Positions 34,751 to 45,733 are shown, counted from the first letter of the stretch. The stretch: DNA of 64,000 nucleotides from Pseudoruegeria aquimaris (GCF_900172235.1 NZ_FWFQ01000011.1:50540-114539), one strand, 5' to 3'. The notes: a model not told the origin generated them from the sequence alone. Program-made: numbers and translations.

Positions 34751-36097
34751 TCAGCTTTCGCCCCGGCGCCCGTCGCGGCTTTCCTCGCGGCGCGCGCGCA
34801 GCTTGGCGAAATAGTCCAGCCGCTTCTTCAATTCCCGTTCGAAGCCGCGTTCGGGCGGCGTGTAATAGACGCCGCGCTTCATCGTCTCGGGGAAGTAGTT
34901 CTGCCCGGAGAAGCCGTCTTCGGCATCATGGTCGTATTGATAGCCCGCGCCGAACCCCTGCTCCTTCATCATCGAGGTGGGGGCGTTGAGAATATGCATC
35001 GGCGGTGGCTCGGAGCCCGTCTTCTTCGCCGCCGCCATCGCCGCCTTGTAGGCCGCGTAGCCGCCGTTGGATTTCGGCGCGAGCGCGAGGTAGATCACCG
35101 CCTGCGCCAGTGCCAGTTCGCCCTCCGGTGAGCCGAGGCGTTCGTAGGTTTCCCAGGCGTGCAGGCAGATCGTCTGCGCCTGCGGATCGGCAAGGCCGAT
35201 GTCCTCCACCGCCATGCGGGTGATGCGCCGCGCGAGATAGCGCGGATCCTCGCCGCCGGTCAGCATCCGGGCATACCAGTAGAGCGCGGCATCCGGATCG
35301 CTGCCGCGCACGGATTTGTGCAGGGCCGAAATCAGGTTGTAGTGCTCGTCGCCGCTCTTGTCGTATTTGCTGGCGCGCCGCATCAGCCGGGTGGTGAGCG
35401 CCTCGGTTTCAAGCTTGCCCTCCACCTTCCAGGCCGCGATCTGCTCGATCAGGTTCAGCAGGGCCCGCCCGTCGCCGTCGGCCATCTCCAGCAGCGCCTC
35501 GCGCGCCGAACCCGAGAGCGGCAGCGACTTGCCAAGCTCCTTCTCGGCCCGCTGCGCCAGCCGCTCCAGATCCGCAAGCGAGAGCCGCCTGAGCACCAGC
35601 ACCTGCGCGCGGGACAGAAGGGCGGCGTTCAGCTCGAAGCTCGGGTTCTCGGTGGTGGCCCCCACGAGCAGGATGGTGCCATCCTCCATGTGCGGCAGGA
35701 AGCCATCCTGCTGCGCCTTGTTGAAGCGGTGGATCTCGTCCACGAAGAGCAGCGTGCCCTGCCCGTTCTGGCGTCGGATCTTCGCCGCCTCGAACACTTT
35801 CTTCAGATCCGGCACCCCGGTGAAGATCGCGCTGATCTGGACGAAGGCCAGATCGGTCTGATCCGCGAGCAGCCGGGCGATCGTCGTCTTGCCCACCCCC
35901 GGCGGCCCCCAGAGGATCAACGAAGACAGCGCACCGGAGGCCAGCATCACGCCCAAAGGCGCATCCTCGCCCAGAACCTGCTCCTGCCCGATGACATCGC
36001 CAAGCGCCTGCGGGCGCAACCGGTCGGCCAGCGGGCGCGGCGCCTGCGCCGCGGCGCCCTCCCGCGTCGAGGCGGCGGTGTCGAAGAGATCAGCCAT
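34751..36097 (-). CDS. rarA: Replication-associated recombination protein A (RarA/MgsA)
   Basis: AAA+ ATPase related to clamp loaders, acting at stalled forks. It has 448 residues. Walker A is GPPGVGKTT, Walker B is LLFVDEIHRFNK, sensor I lies in VGATTENPSFELN, and a C-terminal tetramerisation/DUF domain contains DDPRYLARRITRMAVEDIG-like sequence (GEDPRYLARRI). The start overlaps no other gene but is 2 bases after degP. It lies in an apparent operon with the upstream protease and the downstream crcB and rluC. Confidence 0.95.
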   Translation of the reverse strand: MADLFDTAASTREGAAAQAPRPLADRLRPQALGDVIGQEQVLGEDAPLGVMLASGALSSLILWGPPGVGKTTIARLLADQTDLAFVQISAIFTGVPDLKKVFEAAKIRRQNGQGTLLFVDEIHRFNKAQQDGFLPHMEDGTILLVGATTENPSFELNAALLSRAQVLVLRRLSLADLERLAQRAEKELGKSLPLSGSAREALLEMADGDGRALLNLIEQIAAWKVEGKLETEALTTRLMRRASKYDKSGDEHYNLISALHKSVRGSDPDAALYWYARMLTGGEDPRYLARRITRMAVEDIGLADPQAQTICLHAWETYERLGSPEGELALAQAVIYLALAPKSNGGYAAYKAAMAAAKKTGSEPPPMHILNAPTSMMKEQGFGAGYQYDHDAEDGFSGQNYFPETMKRGVYYTPPERGFERELKKRLDYFAKLRARREESRDGRRGES

Positions 36098-36099
36098 GG

Positions 36100-37494
36100 C
36101 TACAGTCTAAAACGCAGGCTCACGCGTTGCCCAGAGCGGATGACCTGAAGATCCACCGTGCGCCCCACGGCGCGCAGGGCCCGGGCCACGTCCGCCGGGG
36201 TTTCCACGCGCGCGCCGTTCACGGCGAGGATCACGTCCCCCATCCGCAGGCCGATGCGCACGGCCACCGGGCCGGGTTCCGTCACGACCACGCCCTCGGC
36301 GCGCAGCGGCAGGCCCAACTCCTCGCCCACCGCGGGGTTGATCCGCGCCAGCGCTAACCCCGGAAGCACGTCGCGTTCGCCCAGCACCCTGGCCGCGCGG
36401 TCGGGCATGTCGGGTGCCCGGATCAGCGGCACCGTCAGGTCGAGCCGTTCCCCGGCACGCAGCACCGAGATCAGGGAGGTTTCCCCGAGCCCGGCCACCG
36501 ACATCCGGTAGATCATCTCGGGGCCGGAGTTCACCGGCAGCCCGTCCACCGAGAGGATCACGTCGCCCTGCCGCACGCCGGCCTCGGCGAAGGGGCTCTG
36601 CGGATGGACGTCGCTCACGAGGATTCCCTCGGGAACGGACAACCCCAGCCCCTCGGCGAGATCGCCGTCTACGGCCTGCCCTTCGAGGCCCGCCCAGGGG
36701 CGCTGGAAGCTCGTCTGCCCCTCGCGCGCCTGCTTCAGGAACTGCGCCACCAGCGCGGACGGAATGGCGAAGCCGATGCCGTTGGAGCCGCCGGAGCGGG
36801 TGAGGATAGAGGTATTCACCCCGATCAGATCCCCGTTCACGTCGATCAGCGCGCCACCGGAATTGCCCGGGTTGATCGGCGCATCGGTCTGGATGAAGTA
36901 GCCCCGCGCGCTGCCCGTGGCCGCGCCGGAGCGCGCCAGCCCCGAGACGATGCCGCTCGAAACCGTTTGCCCGACGCCGAAGGGGTTGCCGATCGCGAGC
37001 ACCAACTCGCCCACCTCCACCGAAGCGCTGTCGCGCAGGGCCAGATGGGGCATCCCCTCGGCTCCTTCCAGCTTGAGAATGGCCAGATCGGCCTGCTCAT
37101 CCGCCAGCACGACCTGCGCCGCGAACTCGCGCCGATCCGAAAGCACCACGCGGATGTCGGTGGCTTCCCCGACGACGTGGTGGTTGGAGACGACGAACCC
37201 GTCCTCGGACAGGATCACGCCGGACCCCAGCGAGTTCTGCACCCGCGGCTGCGGCCGCCCCAGATCCTGGAACAGGCGCCCGAAGAAGGGATCGGAAGCG
37301 AAAGGCGACACCGCGCGCGCCTGCACGATACGCTTGGCATAGATGTTCACGACGGCCGGCGCCGCCTCCTTCACCAGCGGGGCGAACCCCAGCGAGATCT
37401 CCGCCTGCGAGACGGGCACCCGCGTTTCGGCGGAAAGGGTTGCGGGCAGAAGGGCGCAAAGGCCGATGGCAAGGGAACGTGTGATCAGGCGCAT
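36100..37494 (-). CDS. DegP/Do-like periplasmic serine protease
   Basis: Trypsin-like protease with two PDZ domains, 464 residues from ATG 37494 with a GGAAGGA ribosome site. A signal peptide (MRLITRSLAIGLCALLPATLSA) is present. The catalytic triad is seen as SNHHVVG (His), DLAILKL (Asp) and NPGNSGGAL (Ser). PDZ1 and PDZ2 follow at about residues 260-350 and 370-460. It works in periplasmic quality control. Whether it is DegP, DegQ or MucD cannot be settled. It is 2 bases from rarA. Confidence 0.92.
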   Translation of the reverse strand: MRLITRSLAIGLCALLPATLSAETRVPVSQAEISLGFAPLVKEAAPAVVNIYAKRIVQARAVSPFASDPFFGRLFQDLGRPQPRVQNSLGSGVILSEDGFVVSNHHVVGEATDIRVVLSDRREFAAQVVLADEQADLAILKLEGAEGMPHLALRDSASVEVGELVLAIGNPFGVGQTVSSGIVSGLARSGAATGSARGYFIQTDAPINPGNSGGALIDVNGDLIGVNTSILTRSGGSNGIGFAIPSALVAQFLKQAREGQTSFQRPWAGLEGQAVDGDLAEGLGLSVPEGILVSDVHPQSPFAEAGVRQGDVILSVDGLPVNSGPEMIYRMSVAGLGETSLISVLRAGERLDLTVPLIRAPDMPDRAARVLGERDVLPGLALARINPAVGEELGLPLRAEGVVVTEPGPVAVRIGLRMGDVILAVNGARVETPADVARALRAVGRTVDLQVIRSGQRVSLRFRL

Positions 37495-37557
37495 CCGTCT
37501 TCCTTCCGGTTGTTGCCAAAGGCATATGCCGTTTCCCGGCAGGGATTTCAACGCGCG

Positions 37558-37968
37558 CTATTTGCGCCTTCGCTTCAGGAATTTGAGCCCGGACCAGTCC
37601 GCATCCACCGCGCAGACCTTCACGTCCACCCACCCAAGCGGCAGGATGCCAGCGCGCATGCCGTCTTCGGTGAGGCCGCAAAACAGTGAAGAGGCCTTCT
37701 TGGGCCACGAGACCCAGAGCATTCCGCCAGCCCGCAGCCGCGCAATTGCCGCCACTGCGGCGGCCTCCACATCTTCCTGCTTGTGGAAAAACAGGTGCAT
37801 CGCGTCCAGATCATCCCCCCCTGCCCCGAGGTCCACGCCCTCCATGCCCGAAAGAAGCTCGGTGTAGTGGGCCGGCGGTGCGACGACGCCCACGCGCATT
37901 CCGGGCTTGAACCCAAGATTCTGAAAAAGGGGGCGGCCGGAATAGCCGGCGGAGTTTGGAGCAGCCAT
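37558..37968 (-). CDS. DUF3052-like protein
   Basis: A 136-residue soluble protein that resembles DUF3052. Family-typical features are an N-terminal YSGRPLFQNLGFKPGMRVGVVAPP block, then a DLDAMHLFFHKQEDVEAA stretch and the hydrophobic LRAGGMLWVSWPKKASS motif, ending in a basic KFLKRRRK tail. The fold recalls methyltransferase-like proteins without a SAM motif. The function is unknown. I start at ATG 37968; the longer frame is not conserved. It may be co-transcribed with the protease 63 bases downstream. Confidence 0.8.
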   Translation of the reverse strand: MAAPNSAGYSGRPLFQNLGFKPGMRVGVVAPPAHYTELLSGMEGVDLGAGGDDLDAMHLFFHKQEDVEAAAVAAIARLRAGGMLWVSWPKKASSLFCGLTEDGMRAGILPLGWVDVKVCAVDADWSGLKFLKRRRK

Positions 37969-38085
37969 TCCAAAACCTAGCCTCTCGCACGGGCCACAGG
38001 AAGGGCGGGCTTCGCGCCTGTCTTCCGAGCCGCGAAATCCCGCTGGACCCGCTTCCCGCCGCGACGGCGGCGGCATACAGGCAAG

Positions 38086-38114
38086 AAAAAAGCCCCGCCG
38101 AAAACGGCGGGGCT
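38086..38114 (-). terminator. Rho-independent terminator after rplQ
   Basis: A perfect 10-bp stem (38091-38100 with 38105-38114, AAAA loop on the plus strand) followed on the minus strand by a six-T run. It lies about 30 bases past the rplQ stop and ends the alpha operon. Confidence 0.9.
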
Positions 38115-38146
38115 CATGTCGGCACGGCGCGGGTCACGCGGTGTGC

Positions 38147-38566
38147 TTACTCTTCGGCGGCCTCTTCGGCGGCCACGCGGGCCTTGTCGGCGGCGCCTTT
38201 GGCGTCCACGTCGCGGTCCACGAACTCGATGATGGCCATCGGCGCCTGGTCACCGTAACGGAACCCGGCTTTCAGGATACGGACGTAGCCGCCCTGACGC
38301 TCCGCGTAGCGCGGGCCCAGAACGTCGAACAGTTTGGCGACATAGGCATCCTGCTTCAGCTTGGCAGCGGCCTGGCGGCGGGCGTGAAGATCGCCGCGCT
38401 TGGCCAGCGTGATCAGTTTTTCAACGATCGGGCGCAGTTCCTTGGCCTTGGGCAGGGTGGTCTTGATTTGCTCGTGCTCGATAAGCGAGCCAGCCATGTT
38501 GGCGAACAGGGCCTTGCGGTGCTCATGAGTACGGTTCAGGCGGCGGTAGCCACGTGCGTGACGCAT
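38147..38566 (-). CDS. rplQ: 50S ribosomal protein L17
   Basis: Large-subunit protein L17 with 139 residues. The N-terminal signature is [20 protein letters not shown], and [15 protein letters not shown] follows. The C-terminal tail after residue 120 is an acidic/alanine extension ([15 protein letters not shown]), common in alphaproteobacteria. It ends the alpha operon rpsM-rpsK-rpoA-rplQ, with a strong terminator behind. It lies about 155 bases after rpoA, a wider spacing than the rest. Confidence 0.97.
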   Translation of the reverse strand: MRHARGYRRLNRTHEHRKALFANMAGSLIEHEQIKTTLPKAKELRPIVEKLITLAKRGDLHARRQAAAKLKQDAYVAKLFDVLGPRYAERQGGYVRILKAGFRYGDQAPMAIIEFVDRDVDAKGAADKARVAAEEAAEE

Positions 38567-38722
38567 TTTCTTTTCTCCGTCTTGCCCTCTACGGGCGGTT
38601 TTGCTTTGTCCGGCGATCCCTATGCGTTGGGACGCTCTCCTTGGGGCGGCATGCCCGTGTGTTCCCCGCCTGCGCGGGCATTGAAGGGGGCCGTCTACAG
38701 CCGGCCCCCGAACTCGTCAACC

Positions 38723-39739
38723 TCAGAATTGGTCTTCGAATTTCTTGGCCAGATCCTCGATGTTCTCCGGCGGCCAGTCCTCGACGTCCATGCCGAGGTG
38801 CAGGCCCATGCCCGAGAGCACTTCCTTGATCTCGTTCAGCGACTTGCGGCCGAAGTTCGGGGTGCGCAGCATCTCGGCTTCGGTCTTCTGGATCAGGTCG
38901 CCGATGTAGACGATGTTGTCGTTCTTCAGGCAGTTCGCGGAGCGAACGGAGAGCTCCAGTTCGTCCACTTTCTTCAGCAGAAGCGGGTTGAACTCGAGGC
39001 CGTCGTCGTCATCCTGACGCGAAGCGGCTTCCGGCTCGTCGAAGTTCACGAAGATCGTCAGCTGGTCCTGCAGGATGCGGGCGGCGAAAGCCACGGCATC
39101 TTCCGGCGCGATGGAGCCGTCGGTTTCCAGTTTCAGGGTGAGCTTGTCGTAGTCCAGAACCTGGCCTTCGCGGGTGGGTTGCACCTCGTAGGCCACCTTC
39201 TTCACCGGGGAGTAGATCGCATCGATCGGGATCAGGCCGATCGGGGCGTCTTCCGGCTTGTTCTTGTCGGCGGAGACGTAGCCCTTGCCGGTGTTCACGG
39301 TGAGTTCCATGAACAGGTCGGCGCCGTCGTCGAGGTGGCAGATCACGTGATCCTTGTTGAGCACTTCGATGCCGGCGGATTCAGCGATGTCACCGGCGGT
39401 GACGACCGAGGGGCCTTTCGCGGAGATGGACAGGCGCTTGGGGCCCTCCACTTCCATGCGCAGCGCCACGCCTTTCAGGTTCAGAACGATGTCCGTCACG
39501 TCCTCGCGGACGCCAGCGACGGAGGAGAACTCGTGCAGAACGTTGTCGATCTGGACGCTGGTGATGGCAGCGCCTTGCAGGCTGCTCATCAGCACGCGGC
39601 GCAACGCGTTGCCGAGCGTCAGGCCGAAGCCGCGCTCCAGCGGTTCGGCCACGATCGTGGCCTGACGTGCAGGGTCGTTGCCCGGCTTGACGTCCAGCTG
39701 GGTCGGCTTGATCAGTTCTTGCCAGTTCTTGTGGATCAT
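38723..39739 (-). CDS. rpoA: RNA polymerase alpha subunit
   Basis: Alpha subunit of RNA polymerase, 338 residues from ATG 39739 with a GGAGG ribosome site. It has the N-terminal assembly domain ([15 protein letters not shown], then [22 protein letters not shown]), a flexible acidic linker ([13 protein letters not shown]), and the C-terminal domain with [12 protein letters not shown] and [12 protein letters not shown], which binds UP elements and activators. It lies in the usual place between rpsK and rplQ. Confidence 0.98.
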   Translation of the reverse strand: MIHKNWQELIKPTQLDVKPGNDPARQATIVAEPLERGFGLTLGNALRRVLMSSLQGAAITSVQIDNVLHEFSSVAGVREDVTDIVLNLKGVALRMEVEGPKRLSISAKGPSVVTAGDIAESAGIEVLNKDHVICHLDDGADLFMELTVNTGKGYVSADKNKPEDAPIGLIPIDAIYSPVKKVAYEVQPTREGQVLDYDKLTLKLETDGSIAPEDAVAFAARILQDQLTIFVNFDEPEAASRQDDDDGLEFNPLLLKKVDELELSVRSANCLKNDNIVYIGDLIQKTEAEMLRTPNFGRKSLNEIKEVLSGMGLHLGMDVEDWPPENIEDLAKKFEDQF

Positions 39740-39853
39740 GTGTGTCGCCTCCATTCTTGTTCCCGGCCCATGCCCAGCACGGGAACGCCCGAGGGTGTAA
39801 TGACGAAAAATCGGGCCGCGCGAGAGCGCAGCCCGAAACTGGTGTGCCTGAGC

Positions 39854-40243
39854 TTAGACGCGGCGGCGTTTCGGCGGGCGGCAGCCGTTGTGGGCGATCG
39901 GGGTCACATCACGGATCGAGGTGATGTTGAAGCCGATGGCAGCCAGGGCGCGCAGGGCGCTTTCACGGCCGGAGCCGGGGCCTTGCACTTCCACTTCCAG
40001 CGTTTTCACGCCGTGTTCCTGGGCTTTGCGGCCTGCATCTTCGGCGGCCATCTGCGCGGCGTAGGGCGTGGACTTGCGGGAGCCCTTGAAGCCCATGGTG
40101 CCGGCGGAGGACCAGGAGATCGCGTTGCCCTGAACGTCGGAGATCAGGATCTTGGTGTTGTTGAAGGAAGAGTTCACGTGAGCAACGCCGGTGGCGATGT
40201 TCTTGCGCTCTTTGCGCTTCATGCGGGATTTATCGCGTGCCAT
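39854..40243 (-). CDS. rpsK: 30S ribosomal protein S11
   Basis: Small-subunit platform protein of 129 residues. Diagnostic blocks are [44 protein letters not shown], and a C-terminus with [17 protein letters not shown]. All are intact. It follows rpsM with 15 bases between, and rpoA comes 114 bases downstream. The sequence is of normal length for the family and nothing unusual is seen. Confidence 0.98.
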   Translation of the reverse strand: MARDKSRMKRKERKNIATGVAHVNSSFNNTKILISDVQGNAISWSSAGTMGFKGSRKSTPYAAQMAAEDAGRKAQEHGVKTLEVEVQGPGSGRESALRALAAIGFNITSIRDVTPIAHNGCRPPKRRRV

Positions 40244-40258
40244 GGATCAAGCCTCCCC

Positions 40259-40627
40259 TTATTTCTTCTTGCCGGCGATCGGCTTCGCCGGGCCCTTGCG
40301 GGTGCGGGCGTTGGTGTGGGTGCGCTGACCGCGAACCGGCAGGTTGCGGCGGTGACGCAGGCCGCGGTAGCAGCCGAGGTCCATCAGGCGCTTGATGTTC
40401 ATCTGGGTTTCGCGGCGCAGATCGCCTTCCACCGTGTAGGTGGCGTCGATGTGCTCACGAATGGCCAGAACTTCGGCGTCGGACAGTTCGTTCACGCGGC
40501 GGGTCTGGTCGATCCCGACGGCTTCGCAGATCTGTTTCGCGGAGGTGTTGCCGATGCCCGTGATGTAGGTCAGAGCGATCGGGACGCGTTTCCCGGTCGG
40601 GAGGTTAACGCCAGCAATACGTGCCAA
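40259..40627 (-). CDS. rpsM: 30S ribosomal protein S13
   Basis: Small-subunit head protein of 122 residues, contacting L5 and tRNA. It starts [20 protein letters not shown] and ends with [20 protein letters not shown] plus a lysine tail. The helix-two-turn-helix core ([17 protein letters not shown]) is normal. It is the first gene of the alpha operon. A sigma-70-like promoter candidate lies about 160 bases upstream, just after the adk stop codon. Confidence 0.98.
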   Translation of the reverse strand: MARIAGVNLPTGKRVPIALTYITGIGNTSAKQICEAVGIDQTRRVNELSDAEVLAIREHIDATYTVEGDLRRETQMNIKRLMDLGCYRGLRHRRNLPVRGQRTHTNARTRKGPAKPIAGKKK

Positions 40628-40786
40628 GTGTCATGTTCCTTTTACGTTGCGGTTCCGTAGCACCAGAACCTTTTTTCACAACGGAAGCCCGAAGGCGTTT
40701 CGCCCACGGGCCACTGCTGAATTCGATGTGGGTTGACTTGGAGCGAATCCCCAAGAAATCAATCCGATTCTCACTCGAGATGGGGT

Positions 40787-40815
40787 GATCTATGGGGTTT
40801 TGCAGCAGAGGTCAA
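40787..40815 (-). promoter_or_regulatory. Candidate promoter for rpsM-rpsK-rpoA-rplQ
   Basis: On the minus strand TTGACC (40815-40810) and TAGATC (40792-40787) are separated by 17 bases, about 160 bases before rpsM and immediately after adk. The -10 is a weak match. Confidence 0.4.
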
Positions 40816-40829
40816 GGCCCGGTTACACC

Positions 40830-41401
40830 CTAGCCGAGGATCTCCCTGATTGCCGCCGCCACGGCATCGATCTCGCCCAGCCCGTCGACCGTTCTGAGAT
40901 CGCCCTTGGCGTAGTAGTAGCCGATCAGGGGCGAGGTCTTCTTGTAGTACTCCATCAGCCGGACCTTGAGGCTTTCGGCGTTGTCGTCGGCGCGGACGGG
41001 CTGGCCGGCGGCACGGGCCTCTTCCGCGCGGTTCACGATGCGGTCGATGAGCACGTCATCGTTCACCTGAAGCTCGATCACCGCGTCCAGCGACTGGCCG
41101 TGACGCTCCAGCAGCGCGCCCAGGGCGTCGGCCTGGGCGAGGGTCCGCGGGAAGCCGTCGAAGATGAAGCCCCCACCCTGCTCGCCTTCGAGCTTCTCTT
41201 CGATCAGCCCGATCACGATCTCGTCGGTCACCAGTTCCCCGGCATCCATGATGGCGGCAACCTTGTTGCCCATCTCGGTGCCCGAGGTGCGGGCTGCCCG
41301 CAGCATGTCGCCCGTCGAGAGCTGGATCATGCCGCGTTCTTCCACGAGCCGCCCCGCCTGCGTGCCCTTGCCGGCACCGGGCGGGCCAAGCAGAATGATG
41401 T

Positions 41402-41405
<4 letters not shown>
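40830..41405 (-). CDS. adk: Adenylate kinase
   Basis: Nucleoside monophosphate kinase that keeps AMP, ADP and ATP in balance. It has 191 residues. The P-loop is [11 protein letters not shown], the AMP site has [10 protein letters not shown], and the LID domain is short, without zinc-binding cysteines, as usual for the short adenylate kinases. It overlaps the secY stop by ATGA and so is translated with it. This secY-adk order is typical of spc operons. Confidence 0.96.
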
Positions 41406-42760
<1,355 letters not shown>

Positions 42761-42781
42761 CCGGCCCTCTTTTCGATACGT

Positions 42782-42820
42782 AAGCGCCGCCGGGTCCGTT
42801 TCCCGGATCCGGCGGCGCTT
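42782..42820 (-). promoter_or_regulatory. Strong stem-loop between rplO and secY
   Basis: A perfect 12-bp stem (42782-42793 with 42809-42820), with inner GGTCCG/CGGATCC-type pairing possible. There is no U-run, so a regulatory or processing role for secY expression is more likely than a full terminator. Confidence 0.45.
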
Positions 42821-42867
42821 GGAAAACTGTAGGTTATGTAAGCGGCGTCAGGGCCGCTCACAAGCGC

Positions 42868-43341
42868 TTATTCAGCGGCTGCCGGGGTTGTGACCGTAAG
42901 AGAGCCGCCGGCTTTCGCCACGGCGTCCACGGCGGCCTTGGAGGCGCCGGTTACGGTGATGTCCAGCTTGGAGGTGATTTCACCCTTGGCCAGCACGCGC
43001 ACACCGTCGAGCTTGCGGCGCACGAGGCCGGAAGCCACGAGCACGTCCTCGGTGATCGGCGCGGAAGCGTCCAGCTTGCCGGCTTCAACGAACTTCTGGA
43101 TCAGGCCCAGGTTGATGACGGCGAATTTCTTGGCGTTCGGCTTGTTGAAGCCACGCTTGGGCAGACGCTGGTAGAGCGGCATCTGGCCGCCCTCGTAGCC
43201 CTTGATGGCCACGCCGGAGCGGGATTTCTGACCCTTGATACCGCGGCCTGCGGTCTTGCCTTTGCCGGAGCCGGGGCCACGGCCGACGCGCATGCGTTTC
43301 GGGGCTGCGCCGGGGTTGTCCCGGAGTTCATTGAGTTTCAT
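42868..43341 (-). CDS. rplO: 50S ribosomal protein L15
   Basis: Large-subunit protein L15, 157 residues from ATG 43341. The basic Gly-rich N-terminus ([38 protein letters not shown], partly shown) and the C-terminal domain with GGSLTVTT are typical. The frame extends upstream without family similarity. In a normal spc operon rpmD precedes it directly, but here rpmD is separated from it by about 2.4 kb with three other genes, so rplO-secY-adk need their own promoter. Confidence 0.96.
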   Translation of the reverse strand: MKLNELRDNPGAAPKRMRVGRGPGSGKGKTAGRGIKGQKSRSGVAIKGYEGGQMPLYQRLPKRGFNKPNAKKFAVINLGLIQKFVEAGKLDASAPITEDVLVASGLVRRKLDGVRVLAKGEITSKLDITVTGASKAAVDAVAKAGGSLTVTTPAAAE

Positions 43342-43503
43342 GTCGCTTCTCCTTGCCGGATGTGACCCCTGAAGCGTAAGCGGGCCAACCACGGCGTTTC
43401 TTGCTTGTTGATTCTGCGGCTCCCAAGGCGCCACCGGGGGCGTATACGCTCCCCGCCCCGTGGTTGCAAGGGGCTAGGCCCCTGCCCCCGTGTCCGAACG
43501 CGA

Positions 43504-43534
43504 AACGCCCCCGGCGGGAGGTTCCGGGGGCGTT
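43504..43534 (-). terminator. Hairpin after the DUF1127 gene
   Basis: An 11-bp perfect stem (43504-43514 with 43524-43534) followed on the minus strand by TTTCG. It lies 27 bases after the DUF1127 stop and before rplO, so it probably stops that short transcript. Confidence 0.6.
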
Positions 43535-43561
43535 CGGCGTTCTCGGCTGTGAGCGTTGGGC

Positions 43562-43777
43562 TCAGGCGCCGTAGACGTGCTTGCGGGCGATGTCCGCGAT
43601 GTTGTAGCGGCTGATGCCGATGTCGTTCAGATCGCGGTCGCTCAGGGCGTCCAGCTCGTTGTAGAGCTCCAGGTATTTGCGGCGCAGTTCGCGCTTGGCC
43701 TTGAAGCCTTCCAGCAGCTCGGCGGCGCGGCGCAGGGGGGCAAACTCGTTGTGGGCGGCGGTGTTGATGTAAGCCAT
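43562..43777 (-). CDS. Small DUF1127 domain protein
   Basis: A 71-residue protein with the DUF1127 signature (LYNELDALSDRDLNDIGISRYNIADIA) at the C-terminus, preceded by a basic helix (KAKRELRRKYLEL). Such small proteins are common in Rhodobacterales. Some bind RNA and act in phosphate, RNA-turnover or photosynthesis control, but no role can be given here. I start at ATG 43777 with an AAGGA ribosome site. It lies in the cut between rpmD and rplO and has its own terminator-like hairpin. Confidence 0.88.
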   Translation of the reverse strand: MAYINTAAHNEFAPLRRAAELLEGFKAKRELRRKYLELYNELDALSDRDLNDIGISRYNIADIARKHVYGA

Positions 43778-44024
43778 TGTCTTTGTGTCCTTTCGTCGGG
43801 GCCGAACTGATTTTCGGCCGGTCACTGTTTCAGTCTCTTCCCTTGTGACCCAAAGATAGGACGCCCCGTTACCGGTAACAATCGCCGGAAGCGGCAACCC
43901 CGCCATGCGTTTTCTGCAAGTGCGAAATGGGTCCCCCCCCCGCCGGACCTTCCGTCCGTGCGCGTATCATGTTCGGGTGCCTCCGTTTTCCGGCGCCCGC
44001 CATTTGACGCAATAAGGGACAGAC

Positions 44025-45023
44025 ATGCATTTCAAACCCGCCCTCGCCGCAATCGCCGCAGTCGGCCTGGCCTTCCCCGCCGCCGCCCATGAGCATGACG
44101 AAAGCTCCGTTCTGGCCGCGCTGACCGAAGCCTTTTCCGGCGCGGATCTCGCGGCCGCGCCCAAGATCGTGGACTGCACGCTCTCCGGCGGCGCCAGGGC
44201 GCGCTGCCTGTCGCTCACCGTGCGCCCCGAACCGAGCGGCTACGTGCCCGGCCCCTGGTGCCCGACTTCCGCCGATGACGGCCCCGACGTCAGCGGCATC
44301 TGGCTGCACGACGGCCGCGTCTTCGATGCCGACGGCAGCTTCATGGGGCAGATCGCCGAGTTGTTCGATGATCCCGCCTGGCAGATGGTGGATCCGGATA
44401 CCGGCAAGATCGCCGTCACCGACACGAAGGAGAAATGCGCGGCCGCGGCACGGCCCGACGTGGGCGCGGAATACGCCAACACCTGCGTCGAATGCCTGCC
44501 GGAGTATCTCGACCCTGATCTGACGGTCACCTACGTGATCCCGCTTCATCCGGTGCCCGCGCAGGCGCCCGCCCCCACCCGCGACGCCGGCTCCGGCGTG
44601 GCCTTCAACGGCATTCGCCTCGATGCACCCGCCCCGGTGGACGCGATCCTCGGCGCCTACACGATCGCGCCCTTCGACGATTGCGGCGGTCACATCAACC
44701 TGTTCGTCGGCTACCACTACCATGCCGCCACCGACTGCATCGGCGCCAGCGCCGGAGGCTCCGATGCCCACGCCGCGCCGGTAGGCCTGGCGATGGACGG
44801 CTACGCGATCTATCCCACGCTCTCGGACGAGGAAACCGCCGCCGCAGGGCTCGACTCCTGCTTCGGTCACGAAGCCGCGGGGCTCGGCTACCACTACCAC
44901 GCAGGCCCGGCCGGCGGGAACGCCATCCTCGGCTGCCTGTCGGGCCAGTTCGGCTGCGTGCTCGAAGGAGGCGCCGGCCAATGCGACGCCAGCCAGCGGC
45001 GCGGCCCTCCGCCGCGGGACTGA
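44025..45023 (+). CDS. Secreted YHYH domain protein
   Basis: A 332-residue exported protein. The signal peptide ends in AFPAAAHEHDES. The main part carries two GYHYH motifs (VGYHYHAATDC and LGYHYHAGPAGG), the marker of the YHYH domain (PF14240-type), and many cysteines that probably form disulfides in the periplasm. The family's function is not established; His-rich pairs suggest metal binding. It lies on the plus strand against the surrounding ribosomal genes, in the cut between rpmD and rplO. The stop is followed by 27 bases and then a convergent small exported-protein gene. Confidence 0.85.
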   Translation: MHFKPALAAIAAVGLAFPAAAHEHDESSVLAALTEAFSGADLAAAPKIVDCTLSGGARARCLSLTVRPEPSGYVPGPWCPTSADDGPDVSGIWLHDGRVFDADGSFMGQIAELFDDPAWQMVDPDTGKIAVTDTKEKCAAAARPDVGAEYANTCVECLPEYLDPDLTVTYVIPLHPVPAQAPAPTRDAGSGVAFNGIRLDAPAPVDAILGAYTIAPFDDCGGHINLFVGYHYHAATDCIGASAGGSDAHAAPVGLAMDGYAIYPTLSDEETAAAGLDSCFGHEAAGLGYHYHAGPAGGNAILGCLSGQFGCVLEGGAGQCDASQRRGPPPRD

Positions 45024-45050
45024 CGTTTCCGCCCGGATGGCGCGGCCCGG

Positions 45051-45569
45051 TCAGCCCAGCTGGGCCGCGTTGCACGCGGCGGCCATTTCCATCGCCTTCT
45101 TGGTGCCGGTCAGATCCACCACGAAGGCATACTCCGTCTCCGGGAACACGATCATCTGGTATTGCTGGGCGATGTCGGTGGCGAACTGCGGATCATCGCT
45201 CAGCACGTAGCCGCCGGAATAGCCTTCGGTGATGTTGCCGCGCATCCCCGTGGCCTCGCCGAGGTAGATGTGATCACCGATCAGGATGGCCACGGCCTCC
45301 TTCTCGCCCTTCTTGATGTTGGTGTCGGCCTTGGTGAACACGCCGACGTAGCCCACGCCGCGATCCTCGGTGAGCCCCATCTGGATCACGTTCTCCAGCG
45401 CGTCGACGCGCTCGATCAGGCAGGATTTGCGTTCCGCGTCGGCATAGACCTTCCAGCCCTCGACCTCGCCGAACTTCGTGTAGGTGGCGGCCAGGGCCGG
45501 CACGGCGGCTGCGGCAAGGGCGCACGCAAGGGCAGCGGGGGCGGCGAAACGGGAAAGTTGGAACGGCAT
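45051..45569 (-). CDS. Exported protein of unknown function
   Basis: Not recognised. From ATG 45569 it has 172 residues with a signal peptide (MPFQLSRFAAPAALACALAAAAVPALA). The mature part has a GWKVYADAERKSCLIER segment and a DLTGTKKAMEMAAACNAAQLG end. The overall pattern vaguely recalls the IalB-like fold (GW..., C, then a C-terminal helix), but I would not assign it. Two cysteines could pair. It lies on the same strand as the ribosomal genes but after the rpmD terminator, facing the YHYH gene. Confidence 0.7.
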   Translation of the reverse strand: MPFQLSRFAAPAALACALAAAAVPALAATYTKFGEVEGWKVYADAERKSCLIERVDALENVIQMGLTEDRGVGYVGVFTKADTNIKKGEKEAVAILIGDHIYLGEATGMRGNITEGYSGGYVLSDDPQFATDIAQQYQMIVFPETEYAFVVDLTGTKKAMEMAAACNAAQLG

Positions 45570-45668
45570 GGCGGTATCCTCTGCAAGAAATCGGCCCCGG
45601 CCTGGCCGGGCCGGCTCCACCCTAGCCCGAAGCGCGGCACGGGGCGACAGCGCACCCCGCCGCAAGCG

Positions 45669-45700
45669 AAAAAGCGCCACCGGTTTCCCGGCGGCGCTTT
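45669..45700 (-). terminator. Rho-independent terminator after rpmD
   Basis: An 8-bp outer stem (45671-45678 with 45693-45700) and inner CCGG pair, with five T at the end of the minus-strand hairpin. It lies 34 bases after the rpmD stop and splits the spc operon before the non-ribosomal genes. Confidence 0.8.
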
Positions 45701-45733
45701 CCCGAATTCACTTCTTGATCGCGAAGGCGGGGC

